Under the pieces are notes generated by a model, which saw nothing but the letters and a program-made list of their open reading frames with translations, ran no database searches and was not told where the DNA came from. Of a DNA stretch of 64,000 nt, positions 48,901 through 58,165 are shown piece by piece. How positions within the stretch are numbered: the stretch's first letter is position 1; the number at the start of each line of letters is the position of its first letter. The DNA comes from Cinnamomum chago. Its lineage: Eukaryota; Streptophyta; Magnoliopsida; Laurales; Lauraceae. Position numbers and translations under genes: made by a program. Location of the stretch: the NCBI GenBank assembly GCA_038049695.1, contig CP142453.1:115670001-115734000 (forward strand). The letters are read 5' to 3'.

Positions 48901-51900
48901 GTAGTGATACGCCTACTCCCCTTCTTTTCTTGAGGGAACCTTACAACATTGAAGTCCCCTCCGATACACCACGGTTCAGGCCATTGATATATCATATCTG
49001 AGATCGAAGACCAAAAATCTTCCCTCTTTCAATCATCATTAGGTCCATAGACATTTGCACCAATCCACAAAAAATCCCCCCCAAAACAACTGAACTTAAT
49101 AGCCAACACCCTTTGAGTTTTGAGACCATCCTCCATCTTCAGGATGTCGTCATTCCAAACTGAAATAAGGCCCCCTAACGCGCCTTCAGCTGGCTCCCAC
49201 TCCCACTTACAACTTCGCGACCCCCAAATCTCCTGAATAACATGATCAACGTCTTTAGAAATCTTTATTTCTTGCAACAAAAGAAGACGAATCTTGTGTT
49301 TCTTTTACCAATTTTCTAATAGATGCCTTATTCTTCAGTTTTCCTTACCCTCTTATATTCCAGCTCACCAAAACCATGATTATCTTCAGATATATGAACA
49401 CCCTTTGCTGGTCTCCTAAATCATGTTGTCCTACCATCGACAGCACCCATAAACAGATTATCAACCCCTTTCTCTATTTCCTGTTGAAGAAAGGGCGACA
49501 TTTTTCTCTTTTTATTTGGAAATTCAAATGGAGACGTCTTTCAAGTCTAATTTTTTGACAGTTAAGTTAATTAACTAGAAGTCATTATTTACATTGTCTT
49601 GTGTATCTTGTAGATTTTATATGTTCGAATGTTTAACAGGGTTAAGGCTTACCATCATAAGAATTATAAATAGCTGAGATCATGTTGAGTTGGGTAGGTT
49701 AGAGAACATACCAAGTTACCCACCCAGTATAAGCGTATGTTTTGATTTAGTTACTGTGTGATTTGATGGGTTCGGCTAAAACTGGATGAGAACAGTTTTA
49801 GACGCTGGGCAATTTGTCCAGATGAGTTAAATGCCTTCTTATTGCCAGTAATAGTAAAATTGCATCTACTAGTTTCGGTTATCCATAGAAATCTTAGAAG
49901 TTACTAGTTCTTGGTTGTTACTATTGTCTTTTTTTTTTATTGGTAACATGACTTGAGTCCACAACTTCAGATTGCAATAGTGAGCACCTTCCACTGTGCC
50001 ACAGGTTCTTGTGCTAGTTCTATTGTCTTATTAATTTTATATTTGGGACATATTTTTTGCTAAGTGATAGTCATGACATTTGTTTTGTTTTTTTGTTTGG
50101 ATGTTTGTTGTTGTTGTTGTTTTTCTATTTTTTTTTTTAATTATCTATTTAAGATCTTACCAGGTGAAAGTTGTATAGACATGTTCTTGTTGTTATCTTA
50201 CCATTTGATGCAAATCCTAGGGTTAGGATTTGGATCATAGTTGCCACAGCACAATGATGGATTTCCCAAGAAATAATCACATGACGAAGACCAGTCTCCA
50301 GCGAGAAACCCCTAAGGGGAAAATTATATTAAACTCAAACTCTTGAGATTATGATCTCTACAATGCCATATAAATAGCAAAAGATACTTAGGGGCTAATA
50401 CTCTTACTCCTAATCAAACTAGGAAACTAAATAGGTGTCACAACCCTGCCCAACTCAGCATGATATTGTCCGATTTGGCCCACATGCGCACGTGAGGACT
50501 TCCCAGGCGGTCGCCCATCTCAGTACTTCTACCGCGTGAGCGCGCTTAACTACAACGTTTTTATGGGATCTGGGATCGCACGGCTTTAAAACGCGCCATG
50601 TTGATTTAATACAGGGTTTGACTTATAAGCCCAGGGTAAGGACTTGGATATTTCCGATGTGGGAATAGCGGAGACTCACCGTTGGAAGCTCGTGGTTGAC
50701 ACTAGAGATGTCACACACCCGGCCCGACCCACCATGGGGCGGGCTGGAGCGGGGCGGGCCAGCATGCCTGTTATTTTTTTTTCCATTTTTTTAGAAATAA
50801 CACTAATACCCAACACAGCCGGCAAGCCTTTCAAAATTATAATCATATAAAAAGACCAATGACTAGCAAGAGGTGTCTAGAAAGGGAGAAGATACCAAAA
50901 GGTACCTTTTCTCTTTTCTGTAAAGGGCCAATTGTAGTAATAGTATTAAATATTTCTGCATCTTCCAGGGAGGTTCCCACAACACTGATGATAGAAAATT
51001 AGAAATCAGGAGCAAGAAACTCCAATAGTGTATCTAATTTTGTCTGATAGACTCCTACACCTAGATTAGATCTCCTTCCATGAGTCAAAGGGCACCACCA
51101 CTGGGCACCAAGAAATAAAATTCAACAAGGTCATCATGATAAAGGTTGAGTCCACTAGTCCTATCACTTGAGGGTCGGGGTTTTACTCGGCTTCTCTTTA
51201 GGTCCGAAGGGATTTGTCCAGCCTGGAGAGTCTCTTAGCAAAAAAAGAAAGAAAAAAAAAAAAACCAAGATCACGAAAAATGTGTGTGCTCAAGCTTGAG
51301 CATGGCCTTTTAGGCAATTTGTCACGATATACACTTCTTATGTAGAAATATTCGAGGGTTAGAGACTTAGAGTAGTATAAATAACACTAATAAATTTAGA
51401 AAAAGAATAGGAGGGTTAGAGTATTATAGATTTTGTAAAACTGAAAAGGGCACAAAATACCCCTTATATGATCGTTTTATGGCTGTTTGGGGGGGGGGGG
51501 GAAATGGACAATTTATTTTAAAAAGTCACTTTTGGGCGGGCCGTGCCTAGCGGGCCACAGAGGGCAGCCCACATGCCTGGCGGGCCCGGGCCCAGCCTCC
51601 ACTGCCGGTTGACTGGCGGGCGCCCGGGCCGGCCCATTTGACATCTCTAGTTGACACGATGTGCCCTATGGTTAAGGGTGCCGCCCAGATTAAGTACTCA
51701 CACTCTCCCCCATCGGAAATAGAGTCATCCTCGGCTTTGATACCAATTGTCATAGCCCCGTCCAACTCAGCATGATATTGATCGCTTTGGTGCACGTGTG
51801 CGCACAAGGACTTCCCAGGCGGTCACACATCCCAATACTGCTCCCATGCGAGCACACTTAACTCCGGAGTTCTTATGGGATCCGGGATGCACGGCTTTAA

Positions 51901-54362
51901 AAAGCGTCATGTTGAGTTAATACGGGGTTTGACTTATAAGCTCACGGTCAGGACTTGGATATTTCCGATGTGGGAATAGCGGAGACTCACCGTTGAAAGC
52001 CCGTGGTTGACGCGCTACACCCCATGGTTAAGGGTGCTGCCCGGACCAAGTCCCTACAATAGGAAATCCTACAGAAATTAAAAATCCTTCCTAGTTACAA
52101 CTCTTCAATTAAAATAGAAACTTAAAAAATAAGAAAATCTCTAGACTTCCATGAGTCCCATATGTGGCCCATGAGTTTGTCTCTCGTGAAATATTGGTGC
52201 TGCTGCATGACCATTGTTACTACGTAACCTATGAGCTATTCTTTTTAAGGCTGGTAATGGGCTGGGCCAGGCGGGCTGGTCTATATGGGTTTCTGGCATA
52301 GTTGTTACCTATTTCTTAAACCAAGAAAACACCATATAAATGTCTGAATTCCATGGATTTATGCTGAAGGTTGATGATTACATTTGCATATGTTATATTT
52401 AGTCACTATCTCAGTAAAACTTGCATAACATTTAGGGCCCGTTTGTTTCATGTATCTGAACTACTAGGAATATTTTGTCTTTAATTTCCTAAAAGTGGTC
52501 CATTGAAGAAACAACGGTGAATATGGACCATTAAAATGATCCCTCCTTGATGGAAAATGAATCAAGAGGAGATAGGAAATTAATACCCAGCCATCACCCT
52601 AGAAATTCAAATCCCCTTGAAAAGCAACGTCTCATCTACATCTCCAGCTTACAGGAAATGAATACCCAACCATGATTGATGAAATTATTGTTGTCAAGCC
52701 CTTATTACCGTCAGGAGACGGGCATACCTCTGTCCATATGATTGCATTGCAACATTTATAGATGTCTTAAAGGACGTTTATTGCTATTGATTGGATCTGT
52801 CTCCTAAATCCTCATAATTTTTCTGTCTCTGAAACTTCAGCATGTTGAAACTGGGTTTTGTCTGTATTTGCAATTTGTTTTATTTATAGTAAAAATTATG
52901 TATATCTTAATGTATTTTTTTTCTTCAGAAATAGCATTTTTTTAATGCAACCACTAATTCTCTTTTAAGAAAATTAAGATATGTCTACATGGAGCAGTTT
53001 GCATGTGGCACCATTGGATTCAGTGGCTGCCATTAATTGGTTTTTTTCTGCATTTTGTACAAGGTTTTTTTTTAGATTCCATTTAGTTTTTTATTGATAG
53101 TGCCTGTCATTTGGCAAACACATGTTACTCTTCTATCTTTTTAAGTTCTTAATGATAATTTTGGAGCTGTTCTGTAGGCTGGCAGACCTTCATACAGGAG
53201 GGGGGGCAGAAGAGGTGGTGGGCCATACTGGGGTGGGGGCAGATTTGGCTACTGGCCCCCAGCAAGACCAGATGGTGGTTTCCCTTTCCGAGGAAGAGGA
53301 CGCATGGCTAGGGGTGGCGGGCGGCGGTTTCCACCGCATGCTACAGCTGCAGCTGCAGCTGCATCATCAACATCACAGCACCCAGGACCTATATCTGCTG
53401 TTGAACAATCGTCACCATCACTCCCAGCACCAGCTGCAGCACCTGCTTCAAAACCGTCTAAGGCACCACGACAACCTCCCCAGGTCTTCTGGTGTGAGAT
53501 CTGTATGGTTGAATGCAACACCCTGGAAATCCTCGAGCAGCACAAAAATGGAAAACGACATAAGAAAACCTTGCAGAGATACGAAGAGCTGCAGAAGTTG
53601 AAAAAAGCCCAGTCTGAATCACAAGTGGCTACAGTGCAACCTGAGAATATTCATGGGATTGATGAGAACAAGACTGCCTTGGAGCCAAAGGATTCTGCCC
53701 TGGAAAGCTCTCTTGCTGTAGCTGGTATGGATGAAAACAAAATGGATATCCAACAACAAAACCAGACAGCAGAACAACCTGAGGTTGCAAATGTGGACTC
53801 TACTGAAGCACCAGGAAGGAAGCGGGCGATGGAAAGCTGGGGGTACCCTCCAAAGCAGAAGAGGAAGTTTGGACGGGGTGGGAAGCATTTGAGACTGTCA
53901 GAAGCGGCACACAACTCAGAGGCTCCCAAGGAGCAGCTGTCTAGGTACTGTGCTTTGTGTAATGTTACGTGCGATACCCAGGCTGTGTTTGAAGTTCATT
54001 TGGCAGGTAAAAAGCATACATCTCGGGCTAAACGGTTTCCAGTCCCACAAGGTGGTTATGGGGCCATGGGCCCACACTCTTTTTACATGCCTCATGTCCA
54101 AGGAATGAGCTTCAATCCTCAAGGGCCAGCAGCTGGCAACAATGGGAATCATCAAGCTCAACAAGCAGTTTTGGGGACCCAAGTTCAATATGGGCTAGAA
54201 TATCAAGGGCAAGAAATTACTCCAAGACCTGAGGGGACAGCTGTGACAGTTGCAACCCAATATAATCCAGTCCCAACATGGGAAAACCCAATTTCAGGAG
54301 TGGGGTATGTTCCAGAATATGGAGTATCCTATGCTGATACTGTTGTCTTACCGGGGCCTTGA
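35972..54362 (+). CDS. U1-type C2H2 zinc-finger protein with Q-rich/RGG regions, two exons
   Basis: Exon 1 is 35972-36340 (123 codons, donor AAT|GTAAGG); exon 2 is 53178-54362 (acceptor TTCTGTAG, stop at 54360-54362). Both are phase 0, giving 517 residues. The N-terminus has a Gln run and Tyr/Pro/Gln-rich low-complexity sequence. Exon 2 opens with an RGG-like stretch (YRRGGRRGGGPYWGGGRFG) and an Ala run. Two matching zinc fingers of form C-x2-C-x12-H-x5-H follow: C229, C232, H245, H251 and C381, C384, H397, H403. This spacing is that of U1/zf-met/jaz fingers, which bind RNA, often double-stranded. A basic KQKRK segment between them may be a nuclear signal. The C-terminus is Gly/Gln/Tyr-rich. 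I infer a nuclear RNA-binding role; no precise orthologue is named. The intron is about 16.8 kb and full of transposons. A small internal exon could be missed, but the direct join keeps frame. The leader is pyrimidine-rich. Confidence 0.85.
37589..37945. mobile_element. Inverted-repeat MITE-like element, about 357 bp
   Basis: The left arm (GAGAAATCATGAGTTCAAGG ... CCTATTGAAATCTGAACGG) pairs with the reverse complement of the right arm (GAGAAATCCCAACTTAAAAG ... CCTATTGAAATCTGAACCG). Arms are about 75 bp. Superfamily not determined; no clear target duplication. Confidence 0.7.
39878..39904. repeat. (AG)n microsatellite
   Basis: 27 bases of uninterrupted AG in the zinc-finger gene intron. Confidence 0.95.
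40532..41005 (+). mobile_element. Solo LTR, 474 bp (fossil)
   Basis: Begins TGATGCAGGCCC, ends GGTGCCTCA, and is flanked by CCACT at 40527-40531 and 41006-41010. It has an AATAAAGA polyadenylation-type motif near 40781. Same family as the reverse copy at 20126-20611. No internal domain, so it is a solo LTR; exact target repeats suggest moderate age. Confidence 0.85.
45143..49497 (-). mobile_element. L1-type LINE, 4.36 kb, 5'-truncated before ORF2
   Basis: Flanked by a perfect 20-bp target duplication at 45123-45142 and 49498-49517. Minus-strand order: endonuclease (about 49377-48600, starting MVLVSWNIRG, then LLLQEIK, GALGGLISVWND, ANVYGPNDD, RLDRFLISKEW, SDHCLVMI); reverse transcriptase (about 48460-46900, with YKLLSKILANRLKRVLP, HQRAFIHKRQILDNILIANE, FKYLGLPLG); zinc-binding RVT region (about 46346-46050, PPRMKAFCWLAV, CCLCRREIETIDHLFLHC); RNase H (about 45690-45600, LKFNVYGAEKGKPGLAGIG). 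The tail is AATAAAATTCCTTTGTTACC plus an A-rich end. There are many stops and frameshifts, with the first stop right after MVLVSWNIRG. It has no intact ORF1, so it is dead. It sits in the zinc-finger gene intron, antisense to it. Confidence 0.92.
49931..50019 (-). mobile_element. tRNA-like SINE, family B, with 10-bp target duplication
   Basis: Flanked by CTATTGTCTT at 49921-49930 and 50020-50029. On the minus strand: ACAAGAACCTGTGGCACAGT, GGAAGGTGCTC, a degenerate B box, CATGTTACCAATA, then an A tail. Only about 89 bp long, with no body beyond the tRNA-like part. Confidence 0.8.
50703..51649. mobile_element. Nonautonomous hAT element, 947 bp
   Basis: Terminal inverted repeats TAGAGATGTCACACACCCGG and, on the other end, TAGAGATGTCAAATGGGCCG. 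Flanked by a perfect 8-bp duplication GTTGACAC (50695-50702 and 51650-51657), the hAT size. The ends are GGCCCGGCCC-rich. It holds a 13-base G run at 51489-51501 and a SINE at about 51143. No transposase was seen. It is inserted in the 3' LTR of Cassandra. Confidence 0.9.
51143..51265 (+). mobile_element. SINE family A, 5'-truncated, inside the hAT element
   Basis: GGGGTTTTACTCGGCTTCTC, then GGGATTTGTCCAGCC and CTCTTAGC plus an interrupted A tract: the shared tail of family A. The upstream half is weakly similar. Imperfect CAAGGTCA / CAAGATCA flanks may be the target duplication. Innermost layer of the nest. Confidence 0.7.
52434..52690. mobile_element. Tourist-like MITE, right end missing
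   Basis: GGGCCCGTTTGTTTCATGTA matches the left end of the 9247 MITE, and CCTAAAAGTGG follows as it does there. No complementary right end was found within 500 bp, so the end coordinate is approximate. Confidence 0.5.
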
Positions 54363-56038
54363 TGTCAAAGCTGCATAGAATGGTTCTAGAAATGATGAAC
54401 CGACTGTAGATCGTGGCATGCGCCATGCATAAGCATATTTTCACAGCATCAATGTTTTTGGCTGTTTTACCTATTTGAAGATGATTTTTTAGGTACAAGT
54501 TTAGACATGCAGGTACTTAAGCGTCCTCAACGTTTTTGAATTTTTTATTCAATGTTGGAAACATTTTAATTCATGATGATAGTTAAGTATTTGTTATCTT
54601 AGTGGAATATCTGAATGACCTTGCTTTTGGGAAGCGGGTGTTCGTGTTTAGCTCATTTGTCCCTTGGGTGTTGCTCAACTGGTCAGGACGTGTTTTCTTG
54701 AGTAGCCAAAACAGCAGAAAAGAAAAGAGGGAAAGTGCATTTTTAGGGCATATTTGTGCAATTGATATTTCTGTAGGCATGGAAATCAGAAATGCTTTTC
54801 CGCAATGCTGAAAGTTCCACGTTTGGTGCATGTGGAAAAAAAAAAACGCAACCTTTCCGTGTTTCTGCAAAAAGCCCATTCCCAATGAGTGGCACAAATA
54901 TGCCCAGTTTGACTGAAGAAATATTTTGATACTGGTTATTCAGTTTTATGTTTATTAGGGTTCAGAATTAGATCATCAACTAATGGGGATAAGTGTTGGC
55001 TGTGAATGTAGTTGAGTGCCTGTTTTTATTATGGCCATCAGATCCATTGTGGGGGCTCACTAGTGGTCTATCCAGACCATTTCTCTGCCGTGTCCATGGG
55101 GGAATATTGTTGACTTGTGAAGCTGGAGATATCTGTGGTCTGATTGCATCTAAGTAACACCAGTCAGATGTATTAACACTGTACATTTAGAGGATCAATT
55201 GCGCCCAGTCTCCAAGCAGGACTCAAAACAACTATTGTTTTTGTTTTGGGTCTTTACGAGGGGTTCTCATTATACAGGATTCAATTTTGATTGTAATTTG
55301 GACAGGTAGTTATATTGCATTTTTTTTTCTTCAAAAACTTGTGTGTTCTCTCTCTACTCCTATGTGATGCAGCGATCTACTTTATTTCTTTATCAAAACC
55401 ATTTTTCTAGTCTTCACTTATCTTCTTTTCATTTTTTTCATTTTTTTGAGAAAGTCCAATTTTCATCAAATTCCATCATTCCCTTTCTACTCTAATTCTT
55501 CTTTTTTCTTTCTATGCCACTAGCTCTTGGATTACATAAACATGTACTTATAACCTTTTATTTTCTTTTGCTTTCCTTGTAAAACTATGAATTTTTTTAA
55601 TGCATCGTGAATATTTAAATTGCAATGTTAGCCATATCCGGGTTAGATGATCAAGGCATGAAAATGTATTTCAACTATTGAGTTTTTTTTGGTAAAGATT
55701 TAACTATTGAGTTAAAACTATTGTTTTTATAAACATTAATCAATTCAACGGTGCACCTTGCTCATGTTAGAATGAAATTTGGAGAATGGCATTTTCATGA
55801 AGTAATACAGATGAAGTAGTTTCAGCAAAAGATGCCCCCCCCCCCCCATGTCAGTCACCAGAAAGTGGTAGCATTGGCACACAGACGTCTGCATGTGGTC
55901 AACAACATGGAATTATTTTACAAATTAAATTAACTGAAAACAGGAAATCTTTAACATACTCTGAAAATTTTTACAGTCAGAAGTACACAGATTCATGGTA
56001 AAATGTTGCGAAAACTCAAAAGCAATATTGTGGGCTTC
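54363..56038. other. 3' UTR of the zinc-finger gene, then intergenic
   Basis: The 3' UTR probably extends a few hundred bases past the stop, but no canonical poly(A) signal is clear. A 13-base C run lies at 55835-55847. No further gene seen. Confidence 0.45.
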
Positions 56039-56139
56039 CCATTTTTTTGACAATATTTCTCACCTTAGTATCATGACATTCTCTATAAATAACTGTCACG
56101 TTTGCTGTATCGATTTTCAAGGTATTGAGATAATTTCGA

Positions 56140-56393
56140 CCATTTTTTTTGACAATATTTCTCACCCCAAGGGGTTGATCGAGTGGTCAGGACCACGGTT
56201 CCTCCCTCTTCCGAAGCTAGAGGTCTTGGTATCGACCCCCGGTTCCCTCCTCTTCAGGAGCCGAATGTTGAGTTTACTTGTGCTACCACCTAGGGGCCAC
56301 AGGGGTTTTACCCGGCTTCTCTCTGGGCTCGGAGGGAATAGTCCAACCCAATGGGTTGGGAACCCTCCGTTAGCAAAAAAAAAAAAAAAAAGA
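56140..56393 (+). mobile_element. SINE with alternative head and copied local 5' patch
   Basis: Perfect 12-bp target duplication AGATAATTTCGA (56128-56139 and 56394-56405). The insertion begins with 27 bp that copy 56039-56064 (one extra T), then a tRNA-like head (GGGGTTGATCGAGTGGTC, TGGTATCGACCCC), a linker, and the family A tail (GGGTTTTACCCGGCTTCTCT, GGGTTGGGAACCCTCCGTTA) with A17. The head differs from that of the 2469 copy while the tail is the same. Confidence 0.85.
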
Positions 56394-56405
56394 AGATAAT
56401 TTCGA

Positions 56406-56979
56406 AGTATTAGTTATGTTTTTCATATGACTTTTAATGGGTTTACAGTTTACACACTTCACAAACTAAAGTCCAAGACCCAAGAGTCAAGACCGACAGA
56501 AGGGCTAGCCCATGGGCCTCAAATGGGCTCATATTAGTCACACTTAATTGGCCACCTGGGTCCTCACTTATTGGTCTTCTTTTATGAAATTCTCTGAGAA
56601 TTGGTCTTCAAATATCCTCGAGTGCAAATTCATGGACCTGAGCCTGGACCACTATTCTATTTGCATCAATTTAGTGAACCCAACTGAGTTCCAAACCAAT
56701 AAATAGGCCCAAATATTGGACTTCTATCCGGACTCTCCAATTAAGGTCCCAACTTACCATAAGCGGGCAATCATTGTCTATTTCGGTAATGTTAGAGGGA
56801 GTTCAAAGTTCAGTGTAATTATATAAATTTTAGGGATATTGCTCGTACAGCTACACTTAAAGTTGACATTTGCCCCAGAACAGATGGATTATAAATATTT
56901 TATGCAGAGTTGGTTGTGTAAAAATGGTTCGATATGGCATGGCCCTAGATATTGCACCAACAATATTACAGTGGGCAGA
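56406..56979. other. Intergenic, nothing assigned
   Basis: No gene or repeat recognised. Confidence 0.4.
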
Positions 56980-56988
56980 TAAAAAAGG

Positions 56989-57361
56989 GTGAGCTGCTAA
57001 TGCCACAGCCCAAGTTTCTATTTCCACATCCATTCTCTTTCCAAAATCTCTCTCTACACACCCCCATTATTCCCAAAATACCCTTCTCTCCCTTCTCAGT
57101 GCACTCCTCTTATTCCACCCTCCACCTTGCATCCGCCGCCCTTTCTCCCTCTCCCTCTCCTTGCCGCCGCCCTCTCTCCTTCTCCCCGTCCCTTTTGCCC
57201 TCCAGCAGTGGCTGGGGTGGGGGTGAGTGAGTGTTGAAAGAAGTTGGGAGGAAGAGATTCTGATAGATGTTCTTTTAGGCGATTTTACACAGGGATATAT
57301 TGGTCATGTAAAAAAGGATGTTGAAAGAGAAGCTTGGGTACTTATGACATTAGCAACTCTC
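56989..57361. mobile_element. Mutator-like foldback MITE 1 of 3
   Basis: Left GTGAGCTGCTAATGCCACAG against right, reverse-complemented, GAGAGTTGCTAATGTCATAA, with CCCAAG(T/C)TTCT continuing in both. Flanking 9-mers are TAAAAAAGG (56980-56988) and TAAAAAAAG (57362-57370). Pyrimidine-rich body. The coding-looking frame at 56952-57230 is low-complexity. Confidence 0.7.
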
Positions 57362-57370
57362 TAAAAAAAG

Positions 57371-58156
57371 AGAGCGGCTAATGCCACACCCGAAACTTCA
57401 TTTCCACATCCCTTCATTTTAAGACTAATATACCCCATGTGTAAAATTACCAAAATGGACATCATTCATAGTTTCATACCGCACCCAATTTCTCTCTATA
57501 CTCACCCACGCCCAACCCAGCCCAGCCACGACTGCCCCCTTCGGAGCACCGCCGGAGGGGGAGAGGGATAAAAATGAGGAGAGAGGGTAGGTATAGAGAG
57601 AGAAAGAGGGAGAATGGGGGGCATAGGTGGGCAAGGATTGGGGGAGGGGGGGAGGGAGAGGGGGAGGGGGGGATGATGGGGGAGGCACGGCCGAGCGAAG
57701 CGAAGATAGCAGGGCAGAGGACAGGGAGAAGGATGACGAACTGGATAATGATCGCTCCTTTTTGCGGCTGATGCTGGTGGGAGTAGGTGTGCTTCATTGC
57801 CGTCGACGAACCAGATCTAGTTTCTCTGCAAGAAACCCTAACCCTAAAATTCGAGAACTACCGAAGAAGTAGAAGGAAGAAACCTATCTTGATTCCGTCA
57901 ATGATAATGATGTAGTAATACAATAGCATTCATAGTTGCAGTTGCAGACATCAAAGACAGAACATGGGGCAGCCTGGGAGAGGGAGAGATGGTCAGGTGA
58001 GAGTAAGGGGGTGTACAAGGAAATTGAGGGGGAAGAGGTTTGGGTAATTTGAAAAGAAAAGGAGTGTATAGAGAAAAGTTTTGGTAATTTTTTTACTTAA
58101 GTGGTGTGCAGAGAATAAAGACGTGGAAAAGAAGTTTTGGGTCATCAGCAGCTCTC
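57371..58156. mobile_element. Mutator-like foldback MITE 2 of 3
   Basis: Left AGAGCGGCTAATGCCACACC and right, reverse-complemented, GAGAGCTGCTGATGACCCAA; both continue with AACTTC then TTTCCAC. Its left flanking 9-mer (57362-57370) is also the right flank of the neighbouring element; the right flank is TAAAAGAGG (58157-58165). The interior is purine/pyrimidine-skewed, so the long frames on both strands are not genes. Confidence 0.65.
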
Positions 58157-58165
58157 TAAAAGAGG

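Larger units (their letters stand above)
50436..52058 (-). mobile_element. Cassandra TRIM retrotransposon (fossil)
   Basis: Two LTR copies of roughly 310-320 bp each (about 50436-51703 without the hAT insertion, and about 51750-52058), flanked by ATAGG (50431-50435 and 52059-52063). Each LTR holds on the minus strand a 5S-rRNA-like block (plus-strand words GGACTTCCCAGG, CGCTTAACT, ATGGGATC), the hallmark of Cassandra. The internal region is only about 45 bp, with a TGGTATCA-type tRNA-Met primer site beside the 5' LTR and a GGGGGAGAG purine tract. Its structural parts all look present, apart from the hAT insertion. It encodes no protein, as is normal for the family. Confidence 0.88.
50206..52210 (-). 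mobile_element. Solo LTR hosting a nest of insertions (fossil)
   Basis: Starts TGATGCAAATCC and ends near CTGCATGA, flanked by CCATT at 50201-50205 and 52211-52215. Without the Cassandra element inserted in it, it is about 377 bp. The TGATGCA end resembles those of the 18433, 20126 and 40532 LTRs. It is the outermost and oldest layer of the nest. Confidence 0.7.

Noticed and set aside
50480-50600. 5S rRNA gene on the minus strand (also in 51800-51900)
   Set aside because: The match is diverged and lies within both LTRs of Cassandra, so it is the retroelement's 5S-derived block rather than an rRNA gene.
53122-53601. 159-codon plus-strand frame overlapping zinc-finger exon 2
   Set aside because: Another frame of the same exon; the zinc-finger frame is longer and carries the C2H2 motifs.
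57425-57872. Several long Pro/Ser- or Gly/Arg-rich frames
   Set aside because: Low-complexity purine/pyrimidine-skewed interior of a foldback element; open on both strands by composition alone.
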